The notes under the pieces: generated by a model
Told to the model about the DNA's origin: nothing
The model's database searches: none
Seen by the model: only the letters and a program-made list of their open reading frames with translations
Made by a program: the position numbers and the translations under genes
Source: Phoronis australis
Lineage: Eukaryota; Phoronida; Phoronidae
Direction: 5' to 3'
DNA length: 62,000 bases
Assembly (NCBI GenBank): GCA_002633005.1
Contig: NMRA01000029.1
Location: forward strand, 150,959 to 212,958
Shown here: in pieces, positions 24,901 through 35,150 of the stretch
How positions within the stretch are numbered: position 1 is the first letter of the stretch
How the letters are laid out: every line of letters begins with the position of its first letter

Positions 24901-25827
24901 CCATCAATAGCACACCCACCCCTGTTGCAAACCCTCATACGCTCTGCCTCAATAGCCAAAACTAACATTTTGCAACCATTCAAATTGTCACCAGTGTGAG
25001 TTGCAAGTGATATGAGCCTCGAGTGGAATTTTTCAATCGCCTGAGAGAAATTTTCGGGCCTCATGAGGGTAATTTCACGTGATTTTTCAATATTTCACAT
25101 AGGGGAATGAGGCCGAAGTTCAGAAACAAAATCGAGGGATTGAGGGCCCTGTTGCCTGTGCTATTACTGTTACCTCTTCATCCATATCATACTCCACTTC
25201 CTCATCAAGCTCTTCTGTAGACTTTTCAATGTAGCGGAAGTATGCTACCGGTCGCTCCGGAGCCAACTCCATCTCACTCGAACTGTCTATCACTTTGAAT
25301 GAGGCCTCGGGCAGCTTTGGTAAGTTTAGCACGGTGGTCTCCTTGCGCGCCTTCGTTACATCCTTCGCAGCTTTCTGTGGGGACCGTGGATTGTATGGCG
25401 ACATGGGCTTATAGTCCTCCTTGATAGAGTTCTCGCAGTTGTCCACCTCATCCTGTACAATCACCTCCATGGGTTCGTAGATGTTGATGCGGTGGCAACG
25501 GCCATCCAGATCTACCTCCACCAATCTCTGCGCCTCGGCGTACGTGAGCGTCTCTCTCGCTGGCGGACGCAAGAATTCTGGGGGCGTCGGCGACCTGCGC
25601 AGGCTACGGTGATGCCATCGACCTCTCTTTCGTCCCGGCTTCTTAACCGGGGTCGGGGTATTGCTCTCCGGGTTGCTGTGGTCAAAGTTGTACAGGTGGA
25701 ACTGGATACCACAGTAACTCTTGTAAACTTTGCCACAGCCATCCACTGGGCACTCATACGGAGGTTTTGTCGCTTTCAATCCTTGACAATAGTCCCTCAC
25801 GTCGAAATTTATCTTGGACGAGTACAT
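14647..25827 (-). CDS. BRPF1: BRPF bromodomain-PHD finger protein (peregrin), 13 exons, one exon missing from assembly
   Basis: Scaffold of MOZ/MORF and HBO1 histone acetyltransferase complexes; probable single ortholog of vertebrate BRPF1/2/3. Exons in transcript order: 25827-25174 (coding part), 24317-23458, 22661-22508, 22080-21949, 21760-21632, 21073-20885, 20274-20151, 19698-19603, 19051-18938, 18383-18186, 17765-17079, [missing], 15930-15788, 14836-14647. About 1223 codons are present. Domain order: C2H2 finger (C26, C31, H44, H50), an Enhancer-of-polycomb-like acidic region ending YDMDEE, the PHD-zinc knuckle-PHD (PZP) module from about residue 275, an ING5/EAF6-type linker ([10 protein letters not shown]...[16 protein letters not shown]), bromodomain at about 600-715 with the acetyl-lysine Asn in MTYNAKD, Ser/Pro-rich linker, and PWWP. 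Phases agree everywhere except across 15931-17078, where an exon of length 3n+2 coding the WAKCRGYP-type PWWP start should lie. Start Met25827 matches the family N-terminus. Confidence 0.96.
14965..15249. mobile_element. MITE with about 60-bp terminal inverted repeats, copy 1 (BRPF intron)
   Basis: The left end TACAGTACACCACAAAAAAG...TCAGACAAAAT...TTCCCC..ATCATGACG matches the reverse complement of the right end (GTACAGTACAAGCAAAAAGT, TCAGACAAAATGAC, TTCCCCGTCATTACG). A second, shorter copy lies at 23182-23393. Neither contains a coding frame. Confidence 0.75.
16141..16560. other. Intron segment with an ambiguous base and a 60-bp imperfect duplication
   Basis: This lies where the missing BRPF PWWP exon should be. 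It contains the only isolated N in the window (16286). Two adjacent imperfect copies follow, each with AAGTGTTG, a TCANCCAGAGAC motif and GTGACCAGCAAG, at about 16303-16365 and 16368-16420. No exon of the expected WAKCRGYP type is visible on the minus strand anywhere in 15931-17078. Confidence 0.6.
17079..17765 (-). CDS. BRPF1: BRPF Ser/Pro-rich linker exon
   Basis: A 687-nt exon between the bromodomain and PWWP regions. It contains [13 protein letters not shown], the equivalent of the conserved RRTSVLFSKKN stretch of vertebrate BRPF1. A low-complexity [17 protein letters not shown] run follows, then [16 protein letters not shown] and an acidic Thr/Ser/Asp tract. It ends in phase 1 (AGG G) at a GTAAGC donor. 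The opposite strand is also open for 103 codons, which is a by-product of codon bias and not a gene. Confidence 0.93.
20885..21073 (-). CDS. BRPF1: BRPF bromodomain core exon
   Basis: A 63-codon phase-0 exon, [20 protein letters not shown]...LRDQ. It carries the ZA-loop PMDF motif, helix B, and the conserved Asn of the acetyl-lysine pocket in [14 protein letters not shown]. Helix Z and the first part of the ZA loop are in the preceding exon 21632-21760 ([19 protein letters not shown]), and helix C runs on into 20151-20274 ([12 protein letters not shown]). Confidence 0.96.
23182..23393. mobile_element. MITE copy 2 (BRPF intron)
   Basis: A 212-bp relative of 14965-15249, same orientation. It shares AATCAGACAAAATAC, CCCGTCACGACGGCCAA, TTGTTAACAGCAATAA, a GCCAAGCCGTCATGATGGGG stretch and TGGAATACTTTTGGCTTG. 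It lies just 3' of the PZP exon on the BRPF strand. Confidence 0.7.
23458..24317 (-). CDS. BRPF1: BRPF PZP exon (PHD1-zinc knuckle-PHD2)
   Basis: An 860-nt exon opening [18 protein letters not shown]1 spans [20 protein letters not shown] to LCRRC, the zinc knuckle follows as [20 protein letters not shown], and the extended PHD2 runs from HVVCALW through [15 protein letters not shown] to [10 protein letters not shown]. The exon ends in a basic helix ([19 protein letters not shown]). All zinc-binding Cys/His positions expected for a PZP module are present. In the family PHD1 reads unmodified H3 tails and PHD2 binds DNA. Confidence 0.97.
24560..24690. repeat. Palindromic repeat with TTTGGCAACCTGG motifs
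   Basis: Contains TCGTTTGGCAACCTGGGATT, TCGTTTGGCGATCTCAGAT and TTTGCCAGGTCGTCAAAAGT, in both orientations. Motif arrangement resembles the window-edge repeats at 41-147 and 61912-62000, with GGCAACCTGG in place of GCGACCTGG. Lies in the BRPF intron before the PZP exon. Confidence 0.5.
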
Positions 25828-25854
25828 GACGCTTTCCTGGAATTTGTAATCGTT
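25174..25854 (-). CDS. BRPF1: BRPF first coding exon: C2H2 finger and EPC-like N-terminus
   Basis: Acceptor CAG at 25855-25857, then 27 nt of 5' UTR, then ATG at 25827. The protein begins [20 protein letters not shown] and carries a C2H2 finger ([20 protein letters not shown], then H44 and H50). A basic Arg/Lys patch follows, then [16 protein letters not shown] and [20 protein letters not shown]. Phase 0 donor after GAAGAG. In BRPF1 this N-terminal part is the region reported to contact the MOZ/HBO1 catalytic subunit. Confidence 0.95.
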
Positions 25855-26210
25855 CTGAAATGACACATTAATTTTTGAAAGCATCTTATATCAAAGCACT
25901 AAAATGACCAAGACTTGGGAGCACTTGCATAAATAACAAATTTGGAACAAGCAAACAGATCATATATCCATTATTCATATCATTAGTACAGCAAATCTAG
26001 CATAAATTGTATAGCATGGCATATTGGCCAAAACATAAAATTTTCTGCAATAGGAATTTAAGCTCTGCCATTGCCTAGACTCGAATCATTTAAGTTAAAG
26101 GCAGTTTTGGCCAATAGCTGAGTTTCTTAAGCCAAATAACCAGTTAATTAGCACACACACTCACAGGAAGTGACATCAAACAAAATCTTTTCAGTGGGAT
26201 ACAAGCCTCC

Positions 26211-26310
26211 CATTCAGTAACGCTAGGACCTCGTGTATTTTAAATGAGATCATGTGACTTTGGCTAGATTTTAACTGGGACATAGCGTAACGTCCTAGCG
26301 TTGCTGAATG
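26211..26310. mobile_element. 100-bp MITE with TTCAGTAACGCTAGGACC ends, copy 1
   Basis: Begins CATTCAGTAACGCTAGGACC and ends in the complement of CATTCAGCAACGCTAGGACG, a 20-bp inverted repeat with two mismatches. The interior holds ATCATGTGACTTTGGCTAGA. The related copy at 27877-28031 has the same interior in the opposite direction. Lies in the BRPF intron between the 5' UTR exon and first coding exon. Confidence 0.8.
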
Positions 26311-27259
26311 CATGCCAGGTCTAGACCCTTACCTTATTGCCAAATAACTCAATGGGAAACAAAGAGTTAAAATACATGGCAATACCCGAAAATGACATAA
26401 TGGGATATCTGAATAGAAAAACCGGCAAACTTTGCAAATGACTGTCAGAATATATCCCGACATCGCCCATAAGGACCTATTTCAGTATGGTCGTTTCAGT
26501 TCGTGTACTTTAAACAAATTTAACTTTGTATTATTTCTTCTCAACTAACTGGGTAAGACCATAAAATCCAGTGCCCGAGATCTTAAAATCAATCCACCGT
26601 TTGGTCCAAAAATATTGCTATGACTTTTCAACATCGCGTATTGAATTCTCAAGCTAGACATAAACATTAGCCACCATGCCATGTATTTGATAATAATGGC
26701 GCTGCTAAGAATAAAGGTAAGTCACAGGAATTAAATACAGGAGCAGCACGGTTGTCAGCTCATGTCATGAGTAAGTGAAAAAGTCGAGAATCGCTATAGT
26801 GGTTTATATCTTTCACTTTGAGTGAATTGGTACAACACAGCTTCCACGGCAGTACTCCAAAGGTATAAATATGACCAAGGCTGAGATCCGTAGGCTATTC
26901 AGAGTACACTTCACTTTCTTGACTCGAGTCAATTGTGTAAAGCTAGTGAAATCAACAGTACTCTCGCAAAGCATGACATTTGTCAAAGAGTTGCATGACC
27001 ATGCATTTTCCCAACATTCTTGCCTATACGGATCTCAGCCCAGCTATGTCTGCACTGTCCTTTGTTCATTTAATTAGAAATCAACAAGTCACTTGATTAT
27101 CAATATCAGCAACTGAATTGAACGTTGTTCAGAATGAAATTCATTGTTTATTTCGAACTTTAAAGCAAGTTTAAGCAAGGCAGAAACATTTAACAAACTG
27201 TTTCACAATCTCCTAAATGGTGGATTTTTAGTCGTAAATTACAGCCATGGTTAACTTAC

Positions 27260-27400
27260 CTGCAGAACAAGGAACTCGTCAACGATCGATTTTTATTCAT
27301 TGAAGAATGGGATCTGGATCAGAACGTTCATGAATAAGCGCGTCGGTTGACAAAGACAGAACGCGTCACTCAGAGGAGCATGGGTAATGTACAGTAATTA
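27260..27400 (-). other. BRPF1: Probable BRPF 5' UTR exon with overlapping upstream ORF
   Basis: A strong donor (CTGCAG|GTAAGTTAAC) ends this exon at 27260 and can join the acceptor before 25854. The upper limit is not visible; 27400 is a guess. In the spliced frame of Met25827 a TAA precedes the start with no other ATG between, which supports 25827 as the start codon. A separate 28-codon upstream ORF starts at 27300. After splicing it ends at 25809, overlapping the main start by 18 nt. Confidence 0.65.
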
Positions 27401-27429
27401 GTAAAACGCATTCTGCAATACGTTATTAA

Positions 27430-27570
27430 ACGATGCACATAACTTCAGGAAACAAAAATGCGGGTACTATTTGCAAAAGTGAAGCGGCAACCCAAGCGTT
27501 GCGGCGGCCACGGCTTTTTAGTTCGGCCGGAGCATGCGCGTTGAAATTGCCGGAAAAACAGCGCCACCTT
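27430..27570 (-). promoter_or_regulatory. Candidate BRPF promoter (GC-rich, NRF1-like site)
   Basis: A locally GC-rich, CpG-bearing patch just upstream of the 5' UTR exon, with GCGGCGGCCACGGC, TTCGGCCGGAGCATGCGCG and GGCGCTG (read from either strand). GCATGCGC matches the core of an NRF1 site. No TATA box is evident. This is inference from composition and position. Confidence 0.4.
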
Positions 27571-27876
27571 CAGTGTGAAATGAATGTATACGCGTTGTAC
27601 TATCGTACGTGAACATGGAATCTTGAGTGAAATTTGAATAAATTTCTATTCCAAGTTCACGCACGTGATCTTGAGAATGAGCAAGCATTTGTGACAACTA
27701 GTGAATAAGTTTAAGTAAATTTTCGAATGGTGGTCATGACTTTGTTTGTCGTGAGTTATTGTTTCTGTGGCAATAGTCTAAACTTGCTGATTTCACTACC
27801 CGTTGCGGCAAACTACAACAGCCGATTTCATAAAGGTGGTTTAAGAAAACGACGCTTAAGACTTAAACCAGGCGTG

Positions 27877-28031
27877 CGTTCAGTAGACGCTAGGACCTAC
27901 GCTAGGACCTACGCTAGGACCTAGCTAAAACCTAGTCAAAGTCACGTGTACTCCGATTTGAAATGCACGGTAATATCTCACGTAATCTCGCGAAGTCTTG
28001 CTTTTTAGCGAGGTCCTAGCGTTACTGAACG
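27877..28031. mobile_element. MITE with TTCAGTAACGCTAGGACC ends, copy 2
   Basis: The ends CGTTCAGTAGACGCTAGGAC and AGGTCCTAGCGTTACTGAAC are inverted repeats. The left end is expanded into three 12-bp tandem units of CGCTAGGACCTA. The interior AGCTAAAACCTAGTCAAAGT and CACGTG is the reverse-oriented equivalent of the 26211-26310 interior. Confidence 0.75.
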
Positions 28032-28998
28032 GGAGACTGGTCTTCCTAAACCGGGGCCCGGTCTCTAATCTTTGTACTCGAAACGAACTCGAAACTATTT
28101 TTGGCAATTTCTCTGCTCCTTTTGTGCGAACTTAAGATAATTGGTTATCAGACTGTGCTCGAATACATTGTAGTTTATGCATAGGAGTTTCTAGTTCAAG
28201 TTTGCCCTTGACGACCCTTATGGCTACAAACTCGAGTAAAAACTCGAAATTTCGAGTTCAAACTCGAACTTATTGCTTTAATATTGGGTTTACAAACTTT
28301 GAACTAGGGGCAATAAATTATCTACGTAAGTTATTGTGTACTCGAGCATAGAATAATAGACACTTATCTTGAGTTCGCCAAAAGTAGTAGAAAATGCCAA
28401 ACCCCCTAATTTCGAGTTCCATTTCGAGAAAAAAGATTGGAGACCGGGCCCTGGTTTAATTTTAGACCTAACTTGCATTTCACCAACGTGGTTTAAAAGT
28501 CTGAGAGCCTGGTTTTGTTAGACCATGAAGCGGGTGTAGAAACTTTCCAGGCCACCGTGTTGATCCGGATTAACTCAACAAAGAAACTGTTGAAGTGCTT
28601 CAATGAAACCTCACGTGAGTACACAATGGCAAACAGCAGTAGAATCAGTGCAGACACTTGCGAAAAAGGCTAAAAGCTTTTCTCATGAGGAAAAATGTTC
28701 TCTCCCATAACTGATCAGAGAAAAAGCAAGAAAGTGGTGCCATGCAAATGTGAAGTCAACGTAAGCAGTAGCCATGTCTTGGGGAGATAGTTATCCAGAA
28801 TAAAAGCCTCATCAGTGAAAAAATTGCAAAGAAAAACAGCGAGGGACCTAATGGCAGATCTAGGATATCATGAGGAGATATTATTTTCAGTTTTGTATCG
28901 TCTGTGTCCAACACAATTACACCCAAAGACGCAGCATAGTAAATGCACACGTTTATTTCTGTGTCCGACACGTCATTTTACTTTTTTGCGGCCAAAGG

Positions 28999-29845
28999 GG
29001 GGCACAGGAGCGGATCCAGGATTTTGAGTTAGGGGGGCTAGGGCAGAATATTAGCCAGGATTTTACCCGTCAGACATTCACACCCCGCCGGGCCAGAACT
29101 GCCAAATGGAATATCTGGAAGAATTTTAGGATGGCCATGGCCCCCTTCGGGTCCCCCTCTAAATCCACCACTGGGGCAGGACCCCTGCCAGCAACCTTAT
29201 ATCGGGGGCCAACTGAGATGGAACTCGGCCAGAATAATCATTAGACTGCCTTTTTAGTCATACGCGTAGTGCTTGCGACGATGCCGGACGCTCTGCTCGA
29301 ATATTCCGCTGAGAATACGAAGGACACCCTTCAGTACGTACTGGTCTACGTATAGGCGTATCCAGGGGATCAAGGGGTCCGGACCCCCCCCCCTCCCCCC
29401 CTGTTACGTTTGATCTTGTGGCGTTCTAAAACTGAATATTGAAAATAGTCCGTTCTCGCTCTAAACCTGCTTCGTAAATGCACACCACAGCATCATTCAG
29501 TTGCACCTACATCGTACAAGTCTGCCATAATCAATGGCGGATTTAGGGGGGGGGGCAAGGAGGCCATGGCCCCCCTAAAATTCTCCCAGATATCATTTGG
29601 CCGTCCGGGGTGCAAATTGCTGACCAGCATATGAGCGCACTTTGGGGGCGAATGCACAATGCATAGGCCTTGGACAAAACAAACCCCGTTTAACGTTTTT
29701 TCTTTAATAATAAGGTCCACGAACCCAAAAATTCGAGACCCTTGCATCCCTACATTTTAGGCTGGAGGTGCGCATGTGGCGAAATTCTGGTTATTCCTGT
29801 GCCCTGCCCCCCCCCAACTCAAAATCCTGGATCCACCCCTGTTAC
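28999..29845. repeat. Inverted pair of GC-rich GGATCCAGGATTTTGAGTT repeats
   Basis: GCGGATCCAGGATTTTGAGT followed by a G run at about 28999-29033 recurs in reverse complement at 29811-29842. Related fragments sit between them: GGCGTATCCAGGGGATCAAG plus a C run at 29355-29402, and ATGGCGGATTTAGGGGGGGG with GGCCATGGCCCCCCTAAA at 29534-29580. No clear coding capacity. Confidence 0.6.
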
Positions 29846-29855
29846 TATTATTAAA

Positions 29856-30683
29856 CCTAGGTCTGACCAAGTCTACAGTTAAACCTGGTTTAAGATCTCG
29901 ATACAGGTCTAAAGAACATAGACCTCGTTGGTGAAATGAAAACTTGCTTAAACCAGGTCTAAACTGGAGTTAAACCAGGTTTTACTAGACCACTGGTCTA
30001 AAAGTTAAACCACCTTTATGAAATCGTGTAGAACTTGAGATCTCAGTTCTACTGGGTGAGGATCACCAGTTCACACTCACCTCTGCTTTCGGATAAATGA
30101 ATATGTGAAATGCAAGAAACTTGTCAAAAAAGTGCATACTTTGCAGGGTCTGAAAAACTTGATGCTCGTAATTTAGTGGCTAACCCGAGCCCTAATTAGA
30201 ACTAATTTGTAAAATGCAAAGAATTAGTGACTGCGTAAAATGCAAAATGGGCGGTGAATCCATAAAATTCAACGTTTTATGCCTGTAAAAAAAGGAAAGT
30301 TTAATAAACCAGTAATCTATACAATGCTGTGCCCCTGCTACGTTTGGTCTTGTGTCATTGTAAAACTTAAATTGAAAATATCCCATTCTCGCTCTAAAAC
30401 TGCGTCGTAGGTCTAAATGCCAGCGCGGCATCATTCAGATCAGTGCACCTACCGGTGCAAGTCTGCCATACTAAACCTGGGACTGACCAAGTCTAAAGTT
30501 AAACCTGGTTTAACATCTTTAGGCCTAAGGAAATGAAAACTGACTTAGACCAGGTCTAAACTAGACCACTGGTCTCTGGTAAAAGTTAAACCACCTTTGT
30601 GAATTGCAGATTATCTTTAAACCTGGTTCGAGTCCAGTTTACACCAGGTTTAACTTTAAACCACCTTTATGAAATCGGTCGTA
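29856..30683. repeat. Tandem copies of TTAAACCTGGTTTAA palindromic repeat
   Basis: About 170 bp at 29856-30028 and the related 30472-30600 share CTGACCAAGTCTANAGTTAA, ACCTGGTTTAA, GACCAGGTCTAAACT, TAGACCACTGGTCT and AAGTTAAACCACCTTTATG. A third partial block ends at 30683. The end AAACCACCTTTATGAAATCG also occurs inverted at 27821-27844, so a larger inverted pair brackets 27.8-30.0 kb. Confidence 0.6.
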
Positions 30684-31263
30684 TGTGTCCCGTTTTATGG
30701 ATCTCGGGTTCTATGTGTCCCAGGATATCTGCCCCGGGTTCTATGTGTTTCGGGTGTCGCGGTTATCTTTCATATAGCCTACTCCTTTGTTCTATCCCGG
30801 TCTTTTGCGTTACCAGTATAGTTCAGGCGCTAAGCGGACGAGTGTGCACTAAGTTTACCCACAATTGTCATTTTAGGCACACCTGACACTGAATTTTGAG
30901 TTGCTCTTTCGATCCTGATATAGAGCAAAATTCGACAAGTAATCATGAATGTAACGTCATTGTTGTTTTTATCCATCCTCATCGGATCATGGTCGTTGCC
31001 AGATCAAACAATGAATGCTCCCGGAAATAATCACGTGCAAGCTCACTTTCTGAAAATGCGCCTTTAGAGTTAGCGATTGAGGTTTTGGCCTAACGGCGTG
31101 TGAACGGCGTTTAAATCATAGAGTTTGAAAGTTTTATATAAAATCTGAACTGCTATTTCCGAGATATCAACCTGTGTCCTCGCCAACACTGGTAGTGAAC
31201 CACAGATGTCGCTGAACCACCAACACAAAGTACTCCGCAGGCGCGCACCCAGGGGGGGGGGGG

Positions 31264-31970
31264 NNNNNNNNNNNNNNNNNNNNNNNNNNNNNNNNNNNNN
31301 NNNNNNNNNNNNNNNNNNNNNNNNNNNNNNNNNNNNNNNNNNNNNNNNNNNNNNNNNNNNNNNNNNNNNNNNNNNNNNNNNNNNNNNNNNNNNNNNNNNN
31401 NNNNNNNNNNNNNNNNNNNNNNNNNNNNNNNNNNNNNNNNNNNNNNNNNNNNNNNNNNNNNNNNNNNNNNNNNNNNNNNNNNNNNNNNNNNNNNNNNNNN
31501 NNNNNNNNNNNNNNNNNNNNNNNNNNNNNNNNNNNNNNNNNNNNNNNNNNNNNNNNNNNNNNNNNNNNNNNNNNNNNNNNNNNNNNNNNNNNNNNNNNNN
31601 NNNNNNNNNNNNNNNNNNNNNNNNNNNNNNNNNNNNNNNNNNNNNNNNNNNNNNNNNNNNNNNNNNNNNNNNNNNNNNNNNNNNNNNNNNNNNNNNNNNN
31701 NNNNNNNNNNNNNNNNNNNNNNNNNNNNNNNNNNNNNNNNNNNNNNNNNNNNNNNNNNNNNNNNNNNNNNNNNNNNNNNNNNNNNNNNNNNNNNNNNNNN
31801 NNNNNNNNNNNNNNNNNNNNNNNNNNNNNNNNNNNNNNNNNNNNNNNNNNNNNNNNNNNNNNNNNNNNNNNNNNNNNNNNNNNNNNNNNNNNNNNNNNNN
31901 NNNNNNNNNNNNNNNNNNNNNNNNNNNNNNNNNNNNNNNNNNNNNNNNNNNNNNNNNNNNNNNNNNNNNN
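31264..31970. other. Assembly gap (707 N)
   Basis: Unknown bases. The left flank is a run of G following GCGCGCACCCAG, and the right flank is the 3' part of a LINE, so a repeat and homopolymer probably broke the assembly here. Long open frames reported through it are artefacts of N. Confidence 0.99.
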
Positions 31971-32375
31971 TTCGTGCACTCAATGATAACCAATCAATTG
32001 TTAACGCTCTCAATTCTTGTAATAATATCCCTACTAGAGTTACATTATTACTGAATGGTAGTCCTAACCTTGACTTTGTTCTCAACGAATTCCTCCTAAG
32101 CAACGTTAGCAAATTTTTATGTACCGTTTATCAATATTGTTGCATCTGATTTCCCTACATGAATCTGTACATATTTTTGTTTTTACATATCTGTAATAGC
32201 ATGTCTAAGTATTGGAATACTTATTTTAGATACTACTTAATTGTATATACCTCTATGTATATAAGTTTCATTTATGAATTGTTTACAACCCAGATATAAT
32301 GCTTCGCGGTTTCTGGGTTTGTTATTATTTCTTTGTATGGTCTGTGTATCCTTCAATAAACATATATCACAGTGA
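31971..32375 (+). mobile_element. LINE 3' end (reverse transcriptase C-terminus and 3' UTR), truncated by gap
   Basis: From the gap edge a frame reads LNDNQSIVNALNSCNNIPTR, then VTLLLNGSPNLDFVLNEFLL, and stops at TGA near 32148. Residues such as RVTLLLNGSPNLDFVLNEFL resemble the last conserved block of non-LTR reverse transcriptases. An AT-rich 3' UTR follows, with AATAAA near 32355 and an A run near 32375. Family assignment is tentative. Confidence 0.5.
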
Positions 32376-33104
32376 AAAAAAAATGTCAACGACAGCGGAG
32401 CAGCAAAATTTTGTTGGAGGTAAACCAAATTTTGAAAATGTAAATAAAAGTGACAGCTCAGTAAAACATTGCCAAACTTCATCTGGATGTCTTTCCGAGG
32501 CACTGGCTCTTGGAAGAATTGGTTTTAAGGAGGCACATGCTTACAAATCCCCAAACAGTCTTTCTTGAAATCAATGTTCAAATCCTCGTGTAATGTAAGT
32601 TCGAACTTTTAGCTTTTGAACTAATTGTCTTTCGAACTTCCCACCAGAGCCAAAAGGCATGGCGCCGTTCATATATAAACATAATGTAAATTTCCGGTTT
32701 CGACTCAAATTTGTACTCCTGTGAGCCGTCAAATTACGATCTACACTTGTTTGATTTGTAAAAGCAAGAGCAAAATGTACTCACCAGTCATTCAGTTCTC
32801 CGTGTCCTTGTTAATGTACAATGATTCAAACATTGTTTCAGGCATAGTCTATTACAAACATAAAACTTAGACACATTGAAAATAAAACAACGGTATCAAT
32901 AACATAATCGAATTTCGTTTGGTGAAAAGATTCCAGAAGTGATCACAGAAACACTGTAGATCTCCTAAATGTGATAATTTCATTCTCTTTTGGTGAACAG
33001 TATAGTGTTTGAGATTTGTTTCTGTGAGATGAAGCTTCAAAATTAGAGAAACATAGACGTTTTCTTCTAGGGTAGTACAGGACCTTAACAAGCAGGACCC
33101 TGTT

Positions 33105-33165
33105 CTCGTTACCACTGGCAGTGAACCAAGAATGTCGCTGAACCAGCAACACAAAATGATACCAA
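33105..33165. repeat. 60-bp repeat shared with gap flank
   Basis: ACCACTGGCAGTGAACCAAG and ATGTCGCTGAACCAGCAACA here match AACACTGGTAGTGAACCACA and ATGTCGCTGAACCACCAACA at 31182-31234. The two copies flank the gap and LINE end in the same orientation. Confidence 0.65.
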
Positions 33166-33354
33166 AATCGGGAAGGTAAAAAATCCCGGAAGTTGCTTTT
33201 TACGTGAAGGCTTGCGCGATGAAATGATGTCTTCCCCGACACATGGAGAATGATAGAGGTGTTTAACTTAGTCCGTTGTTCAATATATTTTGATGCGGCT
33301 GACACTAATTGCAGTTACGGGTGTGTTGTGTCCAGATCGTTGTAATAGGATTGT

Positions 33355-33875
33355 TATGCGCCCACATATTTATATGTGGACGCATTATACCGTCCGTCCG
33401 TCCGTCCGTCCGGCGTCCGCTGCTTTATCTCAAAAACCCTTTGACGTATGCTCATGAAACTATTTTGCGCATTCCAGTATGCCGGGGTGGGACGGCATGA
33501 GCGCACTTTCAGACGGACCTGACTACCGGTGTGCCCCCTACTGGCAATTTTAGTTTTTTACGTTTACAGTACCTCTGTATTTTCAAAGGTCCTCAACGGA
33601 TTTTCATAAAATTTAGCATGTAGGCATCTACTAATGAGATGACGCTATCCTCCCGTTTTCGGATGGATTCAACGTACTAGTAGTTTGCGTCACCTGATGG
33701 CCATTTATAGCGTTTTCGCCGGAGTCGGTCTTTTGGCGTTCTCCCCTCGATCTATCAACCAAACCGCTCTAAGGATGATTGTGAAAATTGGCATGTAATG
33801 CTCTTGCTATGAAAACGACTTCTCAAATTTTCCGACGACTTTAACTACTATGGCGCCTCCTAGTGGCAGTTTTTT
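33355..33875 (+). repeat. Long modular repeat, copy 2, with (TCCG)n
   Basis: Begins CCCACATATTTATATGTGGA with CGCATTATACC, then five GTCC units and GGCGTCCGCTG. Modules follow with CCCCCTACTGGCAATTTTAG, GGTCCTCAACGGATTTTCAT, CTAATGAGATGACG (the empty site of the 4212 element) and CCAAACCGCTCTAAGGATGA, TTGTGAAAATTGG. It ends near CTCCTAGTGGCAGTTTT. Confidence 0.75.
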
Positions 33876-34959
33876 GCGACCACTGTTTTGTAATTCAGTT
33901 ATGGTTGTGAATACAATAAACGTATCAGCAAAATTTGATTTCAGATCAACATTCCTATCTTCTAGACAGGTTGTACTTTTATCCCGAGCCTTTTACGAAA
34001 AAATGGGGTCCTCAGCGTAAACATAAGAACTTAAAAGTGCAAAATTTTATTCTAATTATGAAACACGAACATGAAAGCGGCAGATCGGTACGAACTAATT
34101 AATTCTGTGCATTAACATGGGCATAGCCACAAACGTTTACTCGGACATGATACTGCACGCACGATTACATTTTCTACAACCTAATGTTATTACACTCATT
34201 CGAAATCAAAACCCGGCATTCAAAGCGGCGCTGGCGCGGACATCGCAGAAAAACGCAAGTTTGAAGCGTCCTGTAAACCCGCGTCTGTCGCTTCCGTCAA
34301 AAATGGAACCTTTCATGTAGACCCCTTGTCGATATATTGGTCCTAACTTGCTTACTCGCCGCTTTGAATAATTTGTATTGAAAAAGTGGTGACATTTTTT
34401 TTCTTTTTTCCAGGCCTGATAATTTGTCAGTAGGTATCTTGAGATCAGAAGCCTTTTGTTACGGCAAAATTATTAGAGGTGGGAACAGGATGCATTGCAT
34501 GCTATTATTGGCTCGATAAAACTGCTTTTCGTTCCGAGTGTATTTTGAACATATGTATTTGAGCGGTGGTATGCAGGCGTTTCTTTCTTTATTAGTTCAG
34601 GTTATAATGGACTCATTTCCTAAATAGTCCCAGCAATACGAGCGAAATTGACGAGTACATAAATTACGTTTACCGGACATTAGCCTAGGTTGAGTTTATA
34701 TGTAGTAGGACCTTGTCGACAAATCTGTCCATTCACACAAAGTATGCATTTCTTGAAAGTAGAAATCCACGTCTTTTTAGTACAAATCACAAGACACCCA
34801 AAAAAATAACGGCTGTATCGCGGACAATTAATCATTTCATTGGATACTAAACGCTCAACATGGAATTTCAAAAACGCTGTGAGAATTTTGTAAATTAAGT
34901 ATTTCGTTTACTTTCTGTGTAACTTTTAACTGAAGTTATTAAAGATAAAATATTAGAGA

Positions 34960-35150
34960 TCTTGTATTGGTAGCTGCTTTCACACAAAACAAAACAATTC
35001 CAAACAATGTTTCGGAGATCATTGTATCTCAACATAGAAAAAGTTTCATATGGGAATCCGATCAGTCACCTCTGAGATGACGTTTCCGAGTACTAAGTGA
35101 ACCAAATTTCCGCCTAAATGTGGCTCCAAAACTACCCCGTGTGGAACTTC
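34960..35150 (+). repeat. Dispersed repeat family B, copy 3 (weak)
   Basis: Shares AAAGTTTCATATGGGAATCC, GATCAG and TGAGATGA with the other copies, in the same orientation. Strongly diverged, so borders are approximate. Confidence 0.4.

Noticed and set aside
25492-25863. 123-codon plus-strand frame opposite the BRPF first coding exon
   Set aside because: Shadow of conserved minus-strand coding sequence.
31070-32112. Long open frames of 270-319 codons on both strands
   Set aside because: They consist almost wholly of N from the assembly gap.
33390-33420. (TCCG)n run as a possible CRISPR-like array
   Set aside because: A simple tetranucleotide microsatellite without spacers; no cas genes, and the genome is eukaryotic.
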